Below are positions 38,801 to 48,365 of a DNA stretch of 64,000 bases, piece after piece. Position 1 is the stretch's first letter. Every line of letters starts with the position of its first letter. Source of the DNA: Histomonas meleagridis (taxonomy: Eukaryota; Parabasalia; Tritrichomonadida; Dientamoebidae); NCBI GenBank assembly GCA_020186115.1, contig WSYJ01000143.1, forward strand, positions 62,001-126,000, in the 5' to 3' direction. Position numbers and translations under genes: made by a program. Below the pieces are notes generated by a model that did not search any database, was not told the origin of the DNA, and saw only the letters and a program-made list of their open reading frames with translations.

Positions 38801-41800
38801 GTTGAATTTTGTACATTTCGAAATGTTTTTAATTTATTTAACGAGGTCAAAATTTTTGTTTTTTCTTCGTTCAAATGTTTTTCATTTATATCATTAAATA
38901 TTTTATTAAATTCATTATTTTCATTATTTGCATCATTAATAATTTCATTAAGAAAATCAATTAAATAATTTATTGTAAATTCGGAATAATTAACAAATTT
39001 CTTGTTCCATATCGATGTTAATTCTTCATTCGATTTCATTTCATTTATTAATGTATTAAAAATGGTTTTAATAGCTTTAGGTCTTTCATCGAAATGTTTT
39101 AGTAATTTTCCAATTATTAAAATACAAAACTTTGGCTTTTCAATATTATTTTTTATAAATATTTGTTGTGAATATAATCCGAAGAAACTCATAAAAACTT
39201 GAAAATCTTTTTTAGGTATTATATCGATTAAAAATATTAATAAATCGATAAAACATTTTGGTAAATTCTTTTTAGTGTTTTTACATAAAGTAAAAATCAT
39301 TGATATTAATGTTATTATATGATTCGTTAACCAACCTTCTTTAATTCGATCACAAACGAAATTAATTATATTTAATGAGTATAAATTTCTTTTATTTAAT
39401 TCACTTAAAAAAGAAATCAAAATATTTTTTAATATAATTTGTGAATACATTGGATTAAATGAAGAATTAGTTAATAATAATTCATTTAATAAATCCTTAA
39501 AATTATTATCGTTTAAGAATTTTAATAAAATATTAACAATGAAATTAATAACAGTCGGGAAATATTCCGAATTAATAATTGTTTCGACATTAAAATTATT
39601 TTGTTCATTACTTAACATGTCATTTATCGATTTAATAAATGTTGGCCAATCTTTCCATTTAATATCATTATTAGCTGAATAAACTTTTTTCAAATATTCT
39701 TCATCATTATAATCATTAACTTTAACTTTCGATTTAATAAATAATTTATATTCAGTAGGTATATCAGATGTTACAAAATTGTTTAATTTTTGCATCGAGA
39801 AATTCAAATGAAATATTGGAAAAGTCGATGAATGTGGTTCTTCAATAGGAAATGGTTGTGATTCTTTAATCGAATATTCAACAATTTCCGACGCTTCTGT
39901 AATTTTAGGAGCAAATGGAAATATTGATAAAGTATTTGGGAAATAACCAAATGACAACAAATTAATTAATGAAAATTTAAGTTCATCATTAATTATTTGA
40001 ATGTTTTCGGAAATCGTTTTAAGGATTTCTGATATTTTTATACAAAACATTGACCAAAATGAATGTTTAGGGAAATTATTCGATGAAGAAAATAAGAAAC
40101 TGACCATTATTAAAAATTCGGGTAAAATTGTTATATTAAAAGTATTAATTGGTTGGAAATCATCAGATAATTCAACTTCAATTGGTGTTCCAAATAATAA
40201 TGATAATGCACATGACCAAGATTTAGCTATATAACAATTTTGGATACAAAATCGCATAATGAATTTAATATCTATTAATAACTTATAACCAGAAGTAATT
40301 AATGAATATAATATATCTAATGATATTTTAGGTGGAATTAAATAAAAGAAATAACATTTATTAAATTGATGATTTATTTTATTCGTTACCATTTCAATTA
40401 AAGGATAAAATAAAATATTTTCATCATTTGTTATATATTTTAAGTCATTTGTTTGATATGTTTCTTTAAAATCGGATAATGATATTATCGATTGAATTAT
40501 TAAATCAAGTTTAGGATTAAAACGTGGTAATAATGCAATTAATGCAGTGGAATCATTAACATCGAACTCACAAATTCTTAAAAGATCTAAAATGAAAGTT
40601 ATAATTTTTGATTTATAATTATTAGGTGGATATTGTACTATTAAACCAAATAATTTCGATATTAAATTCGACTTAAAATCAGAATTAAAAATTCCATAAT
40701 CAAATAATAAAACATAAAATGAATCCCAATCAAATGTATCATTAATACAAAAACATTTTAATATATTATCTAAAATTTGTTGATCAATTAAATTCGGCTT
40801 AATATTAATTAAAATTGAAATATGTAAAGCAAATTCGATATTATTCCATTTAGAACAATTATTAAGTTGTAAACTAATTAAAGCATTTAAGAAATTATAC
40901 GAATCTTCGAATTTATCGTTTTCTATTGTTTGAAGAATTTTATTAAATAACCCATAATTACCATTATAAGCAGTTCTAATATGTTTATATAAAGGAAATG
41001 AGATTACAGGTCTTGAATTCTCCATTAAACAATCAGTGTTTTTATAACCATCGAATAACTCAATAAACTTTAAAGGTGTTATAGATAAAGTTTCATTTGA
41101 AATATTATCATTTACACCATTATTTAAAATCTCTTGAATTTTATCATCTTTAATTATATTATTAAAAATTCGAATTATTCCACCGATATACCAATTCGAA
41201 ACATTATTTTGTTTAGAACCAAAAATAACATTATCAGTTAAAGAACCAATTAATTGATATTTTTGAGTTCCATTTATATAAAAAGTAGTTTTGCCTTTAT
41301 TATCATTAGTAATTATTATATTATACCATCTATTTAATGAATAATTACCAATCATACGATCATTCACATAAATTTCATCACATGAAGTAAATAATGATAA
41401 CGTATGAATCGTACAAATCATTTGTGATGAAGCAGGATAATCTTTAAAGAAGAACCAAAAAGAAATCGATGAATCAAATGGTATATTAAATGGTAAATTT
41501 ATTGTAATTGCGGAATTTCCTTGTGATTTAATAAATTCAAATAATGGAATTAATCCAAAAATATCATCACAAGAATCAGAAAATAATTTCGAATGTTCAA
41601 AGATTAAAGGAATATGATGTGGCAACAAAAATCGTTGTGATACTTGTAATATGGAAGGGAATTCATTTATTGATTTATTAGTTTCTTTCATCCAATTATC
41701 TATACCATATTGACCACATATCCACATATCATAATATGTATTAATCACAAAATCACCACATTTATGTAATAATGAAGGAAAACATAAACAACTAATAGAA

Positions 41801-43509
41801 TCATTATCATTTTGCATTAATCCAAATGCTAATTTACGTATATTTTCTTCGCTTTGATGGAAATATTCAACAGATTTCAAATAACTTCCAACAGTTGCAT
41901 CAAATGTTATATCAAAATGATGCCCTGAAATCGCAGCGAATATATCAAAGATTAAAAGTGGATCAATTTCATTATAATCATTTAATATTTTAATGGTATT
42001 AACGATACCATAACTTATCAAAGATTTCCGTAAATGATTCGAATTATTCGCTAATCGTGTTAAAACACTTAATATCGAACTTGATAATTTCGAATCTGAT
42101 CGAAGTTCATATAATTGATCAAGTAAATCTTGTATCATTTGATCTTTTTTAAGGATTTCCGATAATATTATATCTAATTGTTCAATGTCTTTAATAAAAG
42201 AACAACTTTTTATAAGTAAATGAAATATTTTAAGTCGTTCCGAATCAATTTCTTGGAAAACCATTGGAAGGAAATGTAAGAAATCTTTATATTTATTAAC
42301 AATTTCAATAAAATCTTTTGGCTCAATATCTTTACATATGTTTTCATAAAATAATAATGAAAATGGTTCAAATGAATCGCCTGCTAAATAAAACAATTTA
42401 AATAATGTACTTATATCAACTGTTTTAATGAATTCATTTAATGGCATCTTATTAATCGCTGGTAAAATTGAACGAATTTCAATGTCGAAATGTGTAACAA
42501 GAAAATAACATAAATCAAAAAATATTACTGATGATTGATCATTTAAACAAATTGCTAATTGATATAAAACATGCGGTTGAATTGGCGTTTCTTTTTCAGT
42601 GATTTGTTTTATAGTAATATATAAATTGGTTATCGAAGCTAATTTCATTTCATTAGAAATGTTCGGATGTAAAATTAAATTTATAAGTTGACCTAATATT
42701 ATAGAAGTATCATTAGTGTTAATCACACATTGACTTCGAAACATTTGATATACAATCATTAATTGTGGATCATCGTTTTTGACTAAATAATCATTGATAG
42801 CGGCGAAGCCGTTTAATTCAATGAAAGTATTCAATAAATTCAATTTTGAATTGGCGTTGATCAAATCATATAGAAATTGGAAGCCGATGGGCGCGTTGGA
42901 TTTTGGAAGATTTGGAATCGTGTTTGAAACATGTGATAGAAAACTAATCGCATTATCTGGTGAATCACCTTGGAAATAACAATTTATTGTCCGACTTATA
43001 TGGCCAAAAATAAAAAAACTAAGATCAGACTTTTTAAGATCAAGTAAGATGTCCCATAAAGAAAGGAGTCCACCAGAAGCTTCAAAAAATGGTGGAAAAG
43101 TTGAATCTTCAAAAAATAAACAAAGTGAATCATTAAAAAAAGATTGATTATTTGGAATGTCATCAAGCAAATATGATATTATTAGATTTGATATTTCTTG
43201 TCCAAAATATAATGAAATTTTAGATGAAATAAAAACAGAAATGAATGAAGAAAATTGTTTTGCCGTTTCTGATGATTCAAAAAAAATTTGAAGAGACTCT
43301 CCAAATGATTGAAATAAAAGGCGCACTTCTTTTAGCACACTTGGAAAATGATCACTTTCAATATTAATTTCTGATAAGATTTCTGAAAAAAATGGTTTTG
43401 TTTGGAATATCAATGCGATTTTGGAATCATTATCTACGTTTTTTGATTCTTCTAAAAGTATTGTAATTGTATCGCAAATTGTTTCTGTTAAATCATTATC
43501 CTTTGACAT
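35866..43509 (-). CDS. BEACH-domain protein with WD40 repeats and FYVE-like zinc finger (ALFY/WDFY3-like)
   Basis: 2,547 residues from the ATG at 43509 (an upstream TTG is in frame). Residues 1-650 and 900-1650 are helical solenoid. A concanavalin-like lectin fold lies near 680-800 (SSISFWFFF, WYNIIITND). A PH-like segment near 1760 precedes the BEACH domain (about 1890-2165), with PFCLFSIHLHRGWDHQNRLF and FIHKMIHFLQSD-type blocks in order. WD40 blades follow (GHANGTVMFWTID). The C-terminal 75 residues hold paired CxxC motifs (CSNC, CENC, CQKC, CQQC). The FYVE basic motif RR/KHHCR is replaced by NCHRFFCQKC, so PI3P binding is uncertain. Such proteins act in membrane traffic and selective autophagy. 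Confidence 0.88.
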   Translation of the reverse strand: MSKDNDLTETICDTITILLEESKNVDNDSKIALIFQTKPFFSEILSEINIESDHFPSVLKEVRLLFQSFGESLQIFFESSETAKQFSSFISVFISSKISLYFGQEISNLIISYLLDDIPNNQSFFNDSLCLFFEDSTFPPFFEASGGLLSLWDILLDLKKSDLSFFIFGHISRTINCYFQGDSPDNAISFLSHVSNTIPNLPKSNAPIGFQFLYDLINANSKLNLLNTFIELNGFAAINDYLVKNDDPQLMIVYQMFRSQCVINTNDTSIILGQLINLILHPNISNEMKLASITNLYITIKQITEKETPIQPHVLYQLAICLNDQSSVIFFDLCYFLVTHFDIEIRSILPAINKMPLNEFIKTVDISTLFKLFYLAGDSFEPFSLLFYENICKDIEPKDFIEIVNKYKDFLHFLPMVFQEIDSERLKIFHLLIKSCSFIKDIEQLDIILSEILKKDQMIQDLLDQLYELRSDSKLSSSILSVLTRLANNSNHLRKSLISYGIVNTIKILNDYNEIDPLLIFDIFAAISGHHFDITFDATVGSYLKSVEYFHQSEENIRKLAFGLMQNDNDSISCLCFPSLLHKCGDFVINTYYDMWICGQYGIDNWMKETNKSINEFPSILQVSQRFLLPHHIPLIFEHSKLFSDSCDDIFGLIPLFEFIKSQGNSAITINLPFNIPFDSSISFWFFFKDYPASSQMICTIHTLSLFTSCDEIYVNDRMIGNYSLNRWYNIIITNDNKGKTTFYINGTQKYQLIGSLTDNVIFGSKQNNVSNWYIGGIIRIFNNIIKDDKIQEILNNGVNDNISNETLSITPLKFIELFDGYKNTDCLMENSRPVISFPLYKHIRTAYNGNYGLFNKILQTIENDKFEDSYNFLNALISLQLNNCSKWNNIEFALHISILINIKPNLIDQQILDNILKCFCINDTFDWDSFYVLLFDYGIFNSDFKSNLISKLFGLIVQYPPNNYKSKIITFILDLLRICEFDVNDSTALIALLPRFNPKLDLIIQSIISLSDFKETYQTNDLKYITNDENILFYPLIEMVTNKINHQFNKCYFFYLIPPKISLDILYSLITSGYKLLIDIKFIMRFCIQNCYIAKSWSCALSLLFGTPIEVELSDDFQPINTFNITILPEFLIMVSFLFSSSNNFPKHSFWSMFCIKISEILKTISENIQIINDELKFSLINLLSFGYFPNTLSIFPFAPKITEASEIVEYSIKESQPFPIEEPHSSTFPIFHLNFSMQKLNNFVTSDIPTEYKLFIKSKVKVNDYNDEEYLKKVYSANNDIKWKDWPTFIKSINDMLSNEQNNFNVETIINSEYFPTVINFIVNILLKFLNDNNFKDLLNELLLTNSSFNPMYSQIILKNILISFLSELNKRNLYSLNIINFVCDRIKEGWLTNHIITLISMIFTLCKNTKKNLPKCFIDLLIFLIDIIPKKDFQVFMSFFGLYSQQIFIKNNIEKPKFCILIIGKLLKHFDERPKAIKTIFNTLINEMKSNEELTSIWNKKFVNYSEFTINYLIDFLNEIINDANNENNEFNKIFNDINEKHLNEEKTKILTSLNKLKTFRNVQNSTFYSLANQLLNDFHNDIILSKSMGSIIRDFEQKRIMVQLNYFIHIREQHISKRYNFDEKRSHVYTQSILSDPIFPTKRIDKSPLLYKMPSFPCKKITSVMLPTPNINDLLILLPDVLKSFISIPFEQFKDLIQHLNGQEKLTFSVVLPMSDSVRLSLLQLLLNHGKPFESIYSVSLFYGVDPLPGLLFRTSSHFFFIEGMQLTEEGVKVSTISTSRILYTFYICYIISGYFGPSSLFESHPIIGWPINGLINYILHYYLHKPSAIELNFVYGWNFILIPKFEERKSFLNLFKKDVDESLSHLPKPNFNTFSPLSSTYLLRRKDLTKLWTDGVIDNFSYLCILNRLSLRSLCDYTQYYVFPWIIGDYNTQDLEDAPIESYRNLSLPMGQIGETRAPRFDTIFEDSGKQYFYGTHYMHLGVVLYFMFRIDPFCLFSIHLHRGWDHQNRLFYDVTESWLSAAYMSPADVKELIPQFFCLPDFLTNISQLPLTTTTEGNDVRDVRIGKWSNNPRDFIHKMIHFLQSDKVSMHLSNWIDLIFGYKSRGEAAIEAKNLFHPLCYVNEEDDSAIESEDEIERDAAITCIVNFGQCCMQIFKQPHPKPTKIFTKLHLMSNPNDIIYQKLNSNVFNFPIIDLQILQNEIMFCGQNSILIPPFYNQIINIDNDKLVINNNKNKILIKDDFILSNSCLCCSKDGVFLCLGQKEGGINLYTLKYIGGEVTEAVFIGFYNTNGSVSNCAVSSPHFLAFAISNNVINRIDIGTMRLIEPITTDFKINCICIDDHAGIIIIGGYSIISIWSVSAMKIMEQNIKSSVLTISVANLPESVTNRFFITGHANGTVMFWTIDYSNNKLILLKEIKISNYPIIKISIDETSSRAIVISDKTVYCIDFIGSNVPDLKKKYAFECSNCKTQISIENTNLTLMNQNIKICENCHRFFCQKCLPRDKMINISIEFKGPAVQQKKNCLCQQCIELLENDELKK

Positions 43510-44049
43510 CTCCAATTTATTTCCCAAACGTGCCAGAAAAAATTGGTAAGAACGAAAACTGACAAAAAATTGAACTCAAAAAGTTATAACTTTCAAAGTT
43601 CCGATGATGTCAAGAACGAAATTTGGTTTGCGATTTAATTATAATTATTGGAATTTAATTAATAAACATGAATTTTTTATGTCAATACTAAATGAAGGCA
43701 CTAAGTTAATCATTGTGTTGCAGTTATGTAGATGATATTTTTTAGGTTAATATTTTCATTCCAAGATATCTTTTTAAATATTAATGGACATTATCAAATT
43801 AAAAAACGATGTTTTATTATTGAACTCCGATTTTTTTCCAAGATATTTGTGTATGTTTACGCTCACTTACCGATCAAAAGTATTCAAAAAGCCAACATTG
43901 ATCAAATCTTCTTCTGGGTGGCAACATGAAACGGATCATCAAAATAAAATGAGCAAAAACTGTCTGCTTGACATATTTTTTTTTTGTTATTTTGTCTTAT
44001 TTTTATTGATTTGCTGTTTGTGTTTATTCTATCGTTCTCTATTGCTTTC

Positions 44050-44515
44050 CATTTTTATTCATTTTGAAGATGTATATAAAAAAGCAATTGAATTTCACAA
44101 ACATTTGGAAATCAATATCCACAAACGCCTGAATCATCCGAATCTTCAAGTAGTTTTTCGTTTTTATTTAGAAAAATCTAACAAAATGATATTAATGATT
44201 TGGGAAACATATGTATCATAAGCGGTAATTATGAAATTTTTTTATATTTACTTGAAAAAGGAATGAAAATTAAAGAATCTACAATCAATGAAGCAGCTAG
44301 AATTGGTAACCTATATCTTATTAAACATTTTCTTCAAAATAATTCAATTCCAAGTAAAATATTAACATTTGATATAGATTCAGGAAATTCTGAACTTGTT
44401 CTCAAAATAATTAGGAAATATATATTAGGAAATTATTTAAATTATTTGATGCAGCACAAATTTTAGCATCAGAAAAAGGTCATATAGAAATCGTTAAATT
44501 ACTTCTCATTAATAT
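44050..44515 (+). pseudogene. Fragment of a DUF3447 ankyrin gene
   Basis: Reads FEDVYKKAIEFHKH, then in another frame SGNYEIFLYLLEKGMKIKES and EAARIGNLYLIKHFLQ, ending in one ankyrin module (ILASEKGHIEIVKLLL) after the same linker core (GGAAATTATTTAAATTATTTG). The head and the YERCSFIN block are missing. The stretch 43510-44049 upstream holds the BEACH promoter side and AT-rich sequence with no gene I can support. Confidence 0.6.
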
Positions 44516-44699
44516 ATTTTATTGTAAACAAATTACTTCAAAAAAAGTACCAACAAAAATCCAAATCCTAAAAATTTTAATATTTAAATTGTGCATAATG
44601 AAACGTTAATACTTTTATTAGATTTTTAGTATCGATTTTTTTAGTAAAAGACATACCAAATCCAAAATTATATTGCAATATTGGAAAAGTTTCATATTT

Positions 44700-44850
44700 T
44701 TGATCCATTTATACTAGAGAGCTTCACATGTTGTTATCCTTTGTTTTGGATTAATGTTCATCATTTGCAATATTAAATCTTTTGCTTGTTCAGAAATTTG
44801 AAATTCAACTGGAAATGAATCAACACGGGTTGTAAAATCAATGTAAACGG
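44700..44850 (-). pseudogene. Serine/threonine protein kinase C-terminal fragment
   Basis: The minus strand encodes FPVEFQISEQAKDLILQMMN followed by INPKQRIT, the subdomain XI arginine motif of protein kinases, then a stop (CEAL-stop). The rest of the catalytic domain is absent. The surroundings (44516-45038) hold no other gene. Confidence 0.65.
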
Positions 44851-45038
44851 TTATATTGAACACAGAATTTTACAACGTCTGCCAAAAATCATACAGATTA
44901 TATTTAATAAATCAGTCTTGATCACTCAACGCATCCCCATGAGCGAAAAAAATGTAAATAAATGAAACTCAAATCAACTCTAGTTTTCCGATCGGAACGG
45001 AATCTTATTTCAATGGATTAACTATTTGAAAATATTCT

Positions 45039-46196
45039 ATGAGCTCTCACAAAATCCAAATTAATTTTACGCGTTTTCGAAAATTCGTTGTTCAGACAAA
45101 GCTTGTCAATATTCTTTTTATGCTCCACCTCCTCATAAAAGATTCCCAAGGAATCGTTGGTGATGTTGATATTCAATCTATAAGCACTATTTTTAATTTG
45201 AAAGAGGAAATATCACGGTTGACGAAGAAGTCACCTGATGATTGCATACTTATATATCAAGGAGCAATATTGGTTGATGTTCGTACTCTCCAATCTTACA
45301 ACATTCAAACAAATTCTACACTTTATGTCACATATAAACAAAAAGAAGATAAACCAACAAAAGATAATCACAAAAAAACGGATTTAAAAGCATCCCCACA
45401 GGGGATTTTCGGAGAACTTAAAAACTCTCCTATGATGAAATCTATGATTGAGTATTTTCAAAATAATCCACAGATATACATGGACATTTTGAAATCTAAT
45501 CCAGAATTTCAAAAAATTGCTGAATCTAACCCTCAGATTCAGCATGCCTTAAATGATCCAGACATGTTAAAAGAACAACTAGGTTCATTATTAAATCCAG
45601 ATGCTGGGAATGAAAATGCGCACACATTTGATAGGATGATGGATCTTGTTGAATCTCTCCCAGGTGGATTTCAAGCCCTTAACCATACAATCAATGAGTT
45701 TGATCCTGTTCTTGATGGGCTTCAAAATCAACTTAGCTTATCACCAAAAATACCGACAAAATTAACCAAAGAAAAGCCAGACAAACCATCTGAAGACCCA
45801 CTTCCCAGCATTTCGATGGGTAACAATAATAATTTTCAAAATCCAAATATGTTATTTGGTAAAGGTCTTGATCTATTTGGATTACCACGGCCTCTCCAAC
45901 CTCAACTCCCACCTAAAAAACTCGAAGAAACACCCCCAAATGATAGCTCAGCTGATTTGGTCGTAAGCGGCATTTCAAAGTGTATTGAAAACAGATTTAA
46001 TATCATTGAATTGCCTGGAATGGAACTGCTCAAAGAATTATATGGTGAACTTTCTCCCGAGGCTAAATATAAAAATGAGCTAATGCAATTAGAGGGTATG
46101 GGATTTAGAAACAAAGACAGAAATATTAAGGCACTTACAGAGTCGAATGGTGACTTGTATCTTGCCATTGATTACCTCGTGTCAAATTATGAATAA
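45039..46196 (+). CDS. Ubiquilin/Dsk2-like ubiquitin shuttle protein
   Basis: 385 residues in the order UBL, STI1-like, UBA. The UBL starts at Met28 (MLHLLIKDSQG), which at 45120 is the likelier biological start; the first 27 residues are basic and unlike the family. The UBL ends with TLYVTYK; next come NNPQIYMDIL and ESNPQIQHALNDPDML of the STI1/ubiquilin type, then a Pro-rich linker. The UBA at the C-terminus reads YKNELMQLEGMGFRNKDRNI, with the MGF loop, and ends in DYLVSNYE. Ubiquilins carry ubiquitinated clients to the proteasome; Rpn11 of the proteasome lid is encoded about 15 kb away. The protein is shorter than metazoan ubiquilins and has fewer STI1 repeats. Confidence 0.88.
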   Translation: MSSHKIQINFTRFRKFVVQTKLVNILFMLHLLIKDSQGIVGDVDIQSISTIFNLKEEISRLTKKSPDDCILIYQGAILVDVRTLQSYNIQTNSTLYVTYKQKEDKPTKDNHKKTDLKASPQGIFGELKNSPMMKSMIEYFQNNPQIYMDILKSNPEFQKIAESNPQIQHALNDPDMLKEQLGSLLNPDAGNENAHTFDRMMDLVESLPGGFQALNHTINEFDPVLDGLQNQLSLSPKIPTKLTKEKPDKPSEDPLPSISMGNNNNFQNPNMLFGKGLDLFGLPRPLQPQLPPKKLEETPPNDSSADLVVSGISKCIENRFNIIELPGMELLKELYGELSPEAKYKNELMQLEGMGFRNKDRNIKALTESNGDLYLAIDYLVSNYE

Positions 46197-47076
46197 AATC
46201 TATTTTAAGGATTAAATAATTGATGTTCCATCTCTGAAAAAGTCCTATTTTGAGTTGAAAATAATCGGATTATCACATTTGGCCGGCTGATTACGCACAC
46301 AAAATCTGTTTCAATAGTTTACTTAAAAAGAATTCGATAAGATTTGATTTAGAAAAATTCCAATCTTAAAGATTTTTTAAATAAATGATTGGATAAGGCT
46401 TGGTTTTAGACATTTTTATCACCTCAATATTTCCTTAGTTTTGAAATGAACATTATTTGTTTCCTTTATGTTCAAGGACTTTAGAATGTGCTTGTTCACT
46501 AATGTTTATATATAAATATAGAGTTGGATTATATCTTATTTGAACCAATATTAAAAATCAAATTATTATATATGAAGATGATAAAAAAACTAAATTTGAA
46601 GCATATGGCGTTGATCCAGACACTGGCAAGAAACTTATAAATGTTAATCATATCTTTATTAATAAAAGATCCAATGATTCGGCAAATTCGAGTTTGATTA
46701 ATTATTATGATGTAATATTTTCTGGTTCATGGGATGCAAGTTTTGAATATTCCTTCACAACGAACACATCCAACACAGCAATTTGATAAAAATCAATTTT
46801 GTTTATACGTGTAACATACAACATCAAAAAGAATTCTTTCATTTTTGTTAAGAAACCAATAGATAACTTGCTAGTTTATTAGTAAATCCACTTTTGAAAA
46901 TATAACAAAATAATTTTACAAGTCAAATGACACAACAATATCATGATAAATTTTGCATCAGAATTAATTCATGTATGAATTTTTGATTTGATTCAGCTCA
47001 AGCATCAAATAATGTATTCGGAATTTGACATGAAGTTTATTTTTATTTTTTTTAATAAACAAAAAATACCACTTTT
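46197..47076. other. Intergenic region with a possible coding remnant
   Basis: Mostly AT-rich. Bases 46556-46786 on the plus strand stay open and read protein-like (EDDKKTKFEAYGVDPDTGKK, then INKRSNDSANSS), ending in two stops, but there is no start codon and I do not recognise a family. It is probably the 3' end of a dead gene. Confidence 0.35.
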
Positions 47077-48108
47077 TTATTCAATTCTTATTATTGTCTT
47101 AAACAAAGGTTTATATCTTTCATTCCCCACCTCGATCGTATATTCCAGCTCATATGTTCCGCACGTTCTTGGAAGACATATAAATACTAATGTTTGCTTT
47201 TGATCGGGCAACAAATTTTTGAAATGCATCGACTTCTCAAACGGTATCAAATTTGTTTCATCAAGTTCCACCTTACCCGATATTGGCTCCTGGCTTATGT
47301 TTGTTATCTCTAGCGAAAGTGTGCACTGTTTTAAGCGCTTTAAAGGAGGAACTGACCAAATGAGCCCCAACGGACCAGGCGGAAGAGGAATCTTTATTTC
47401 GAAACAAGACAGCATGGTCGAGTTAGACCAGACGACGCTGAGTCCTAAGGCCATATCATTAAGGAGTTTAAGTGATGAGTTTGATGCAAATGATAAATAA
47501 TATAAATATGTGTCGGGAACTCGTTGAAGGATAAAAGCTGACTCATACTCAGAGAGAGAATGTGATGGATTGGGTGAAAAGTGTAAATCAAGATTGTTGA
47601 TCTCATGATTTGTATCTAAAAATTCAAAATCAAAGCTGAGTTTGTCACTAGATGGATTAAAAATACAGTTGTACTTTAGGGGAAGTTCAATTGTAAGATC
47701 TGAGGATGTAACTTTAGTTGAATAATCTGATTTCCATATGGTAAGTTCAGCTGTAGCAGGTCGATGTGGAAGTTGAACAGAAAGAGGAACAGCAATAGAT
47801 GCTTCAGAAATAAATGTTTTTCTTTCATCAGTTAACGTTTGAATTTGTGATGTCGAAATATGTGTACTCCAATCTGTATATTCAATTTTTGATATTTCAC
47901 AAGTGAAACAACAAGGATCCCAATCACTTGCTTTGGTATTTGAAGTTGTTCCATCTCCCCAAAAAATAACAAGCCAAAATTTCAGATTTTCGCCAGGATA
48001 TCCAAAGTTTCTTGTTTCAACCTTATCTTCTTGTTTGAATTGTTGTGTTGAATATTTAAATTCTGGAATAACAATTGTGTATGTCAAATCATTTTGCTGT
48101 GTATTCAT
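47077..48108 (-). CDS. TRAPPC14/MAP11-like beta-sandwich protein
   Basis: 343 residues, nearly all predicted beta. Near residue 37 a YPGENLKFWLVIFWGDG strand resembles the RYLGETLQFLLVL strand of human TRAPPC14 (C7orf43/MAP11). Near 105, ASIAVPLSVQLPHRPATAEL followed by TIWKSD parallels VIFPLTVSLD...VTVWKRE of the human protein. A later LGLSVVWSNSTML strand sits where TRAPPC14 has VVQWSTPKL. TRAPPC14 is a TRAPPII accessory subunit that tethers vesicles for ciliogenesis in animals. The match is from memory and modest; another Ig-like TRAPP or adaptor appendage protein is possible. The gene is intact and separate from the TRAPPC11-like gene at 15 kb. Confidence 0.42.
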   Translation of the reverse strand: MNTQQNDLTYTIVIPEFKYSTQQFKQEDKVETRNFGYPGENLKFWLVIFWGDGTTSNTKASDWDPCCFTCEISKIEYTDWSTHISTSQIQTLTDERKTFISEASIAVPLSVQLPHRPATAELTIWKSDYSTKVTSSDLTIELPLKYNCIFNPSSDKLSFDFEFLDTNHEINNLDLHFSPNPSHSLSEYESAFILQRVPDTYLYYLSFASNSSLKLLNDMALGLSVVWSNSTMLSCFEIKIPLPPGPLGLIWSVPPLKRLKQCTLSLEITNISQEPISGKVELDETNLIPFEKSMHFKNLLPDQKQTLVFICLPRTCGTYELEYTIEVGNERYKPLFKTIIRIE

Positions 48109-48365
48109 TTTTTTAGCGAACGTTTATTTTCAAAAAATGAAGTGATTTAACGTCTTTAAACGTCTTAAAGTATATTTATCTTTAACAAATTTCATTATCA
48201 TTTTAAGGCACAAGAGTAAATATATTTATAATAGGATTAGATTTTTAAATCTAAAGAAGAATAGTTGTTAATAAAAATATTTATTATTTTTTGCTTTCTG
48301 TTTATAAGATATCTTAAATGCATTTCACATAAATTAAAAATTAAAAAAGGTCAAAAAAATTTATT

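Noticed and set aside
43732-44221. Plus-strand ORFs of 65 and 145 codons upstream of the ankyrin fragment
   Set aside because: Mostly hydrophobic low-complexity translation of AT-rich DNA; only the part from about 44050 resembles the ankyrin family.
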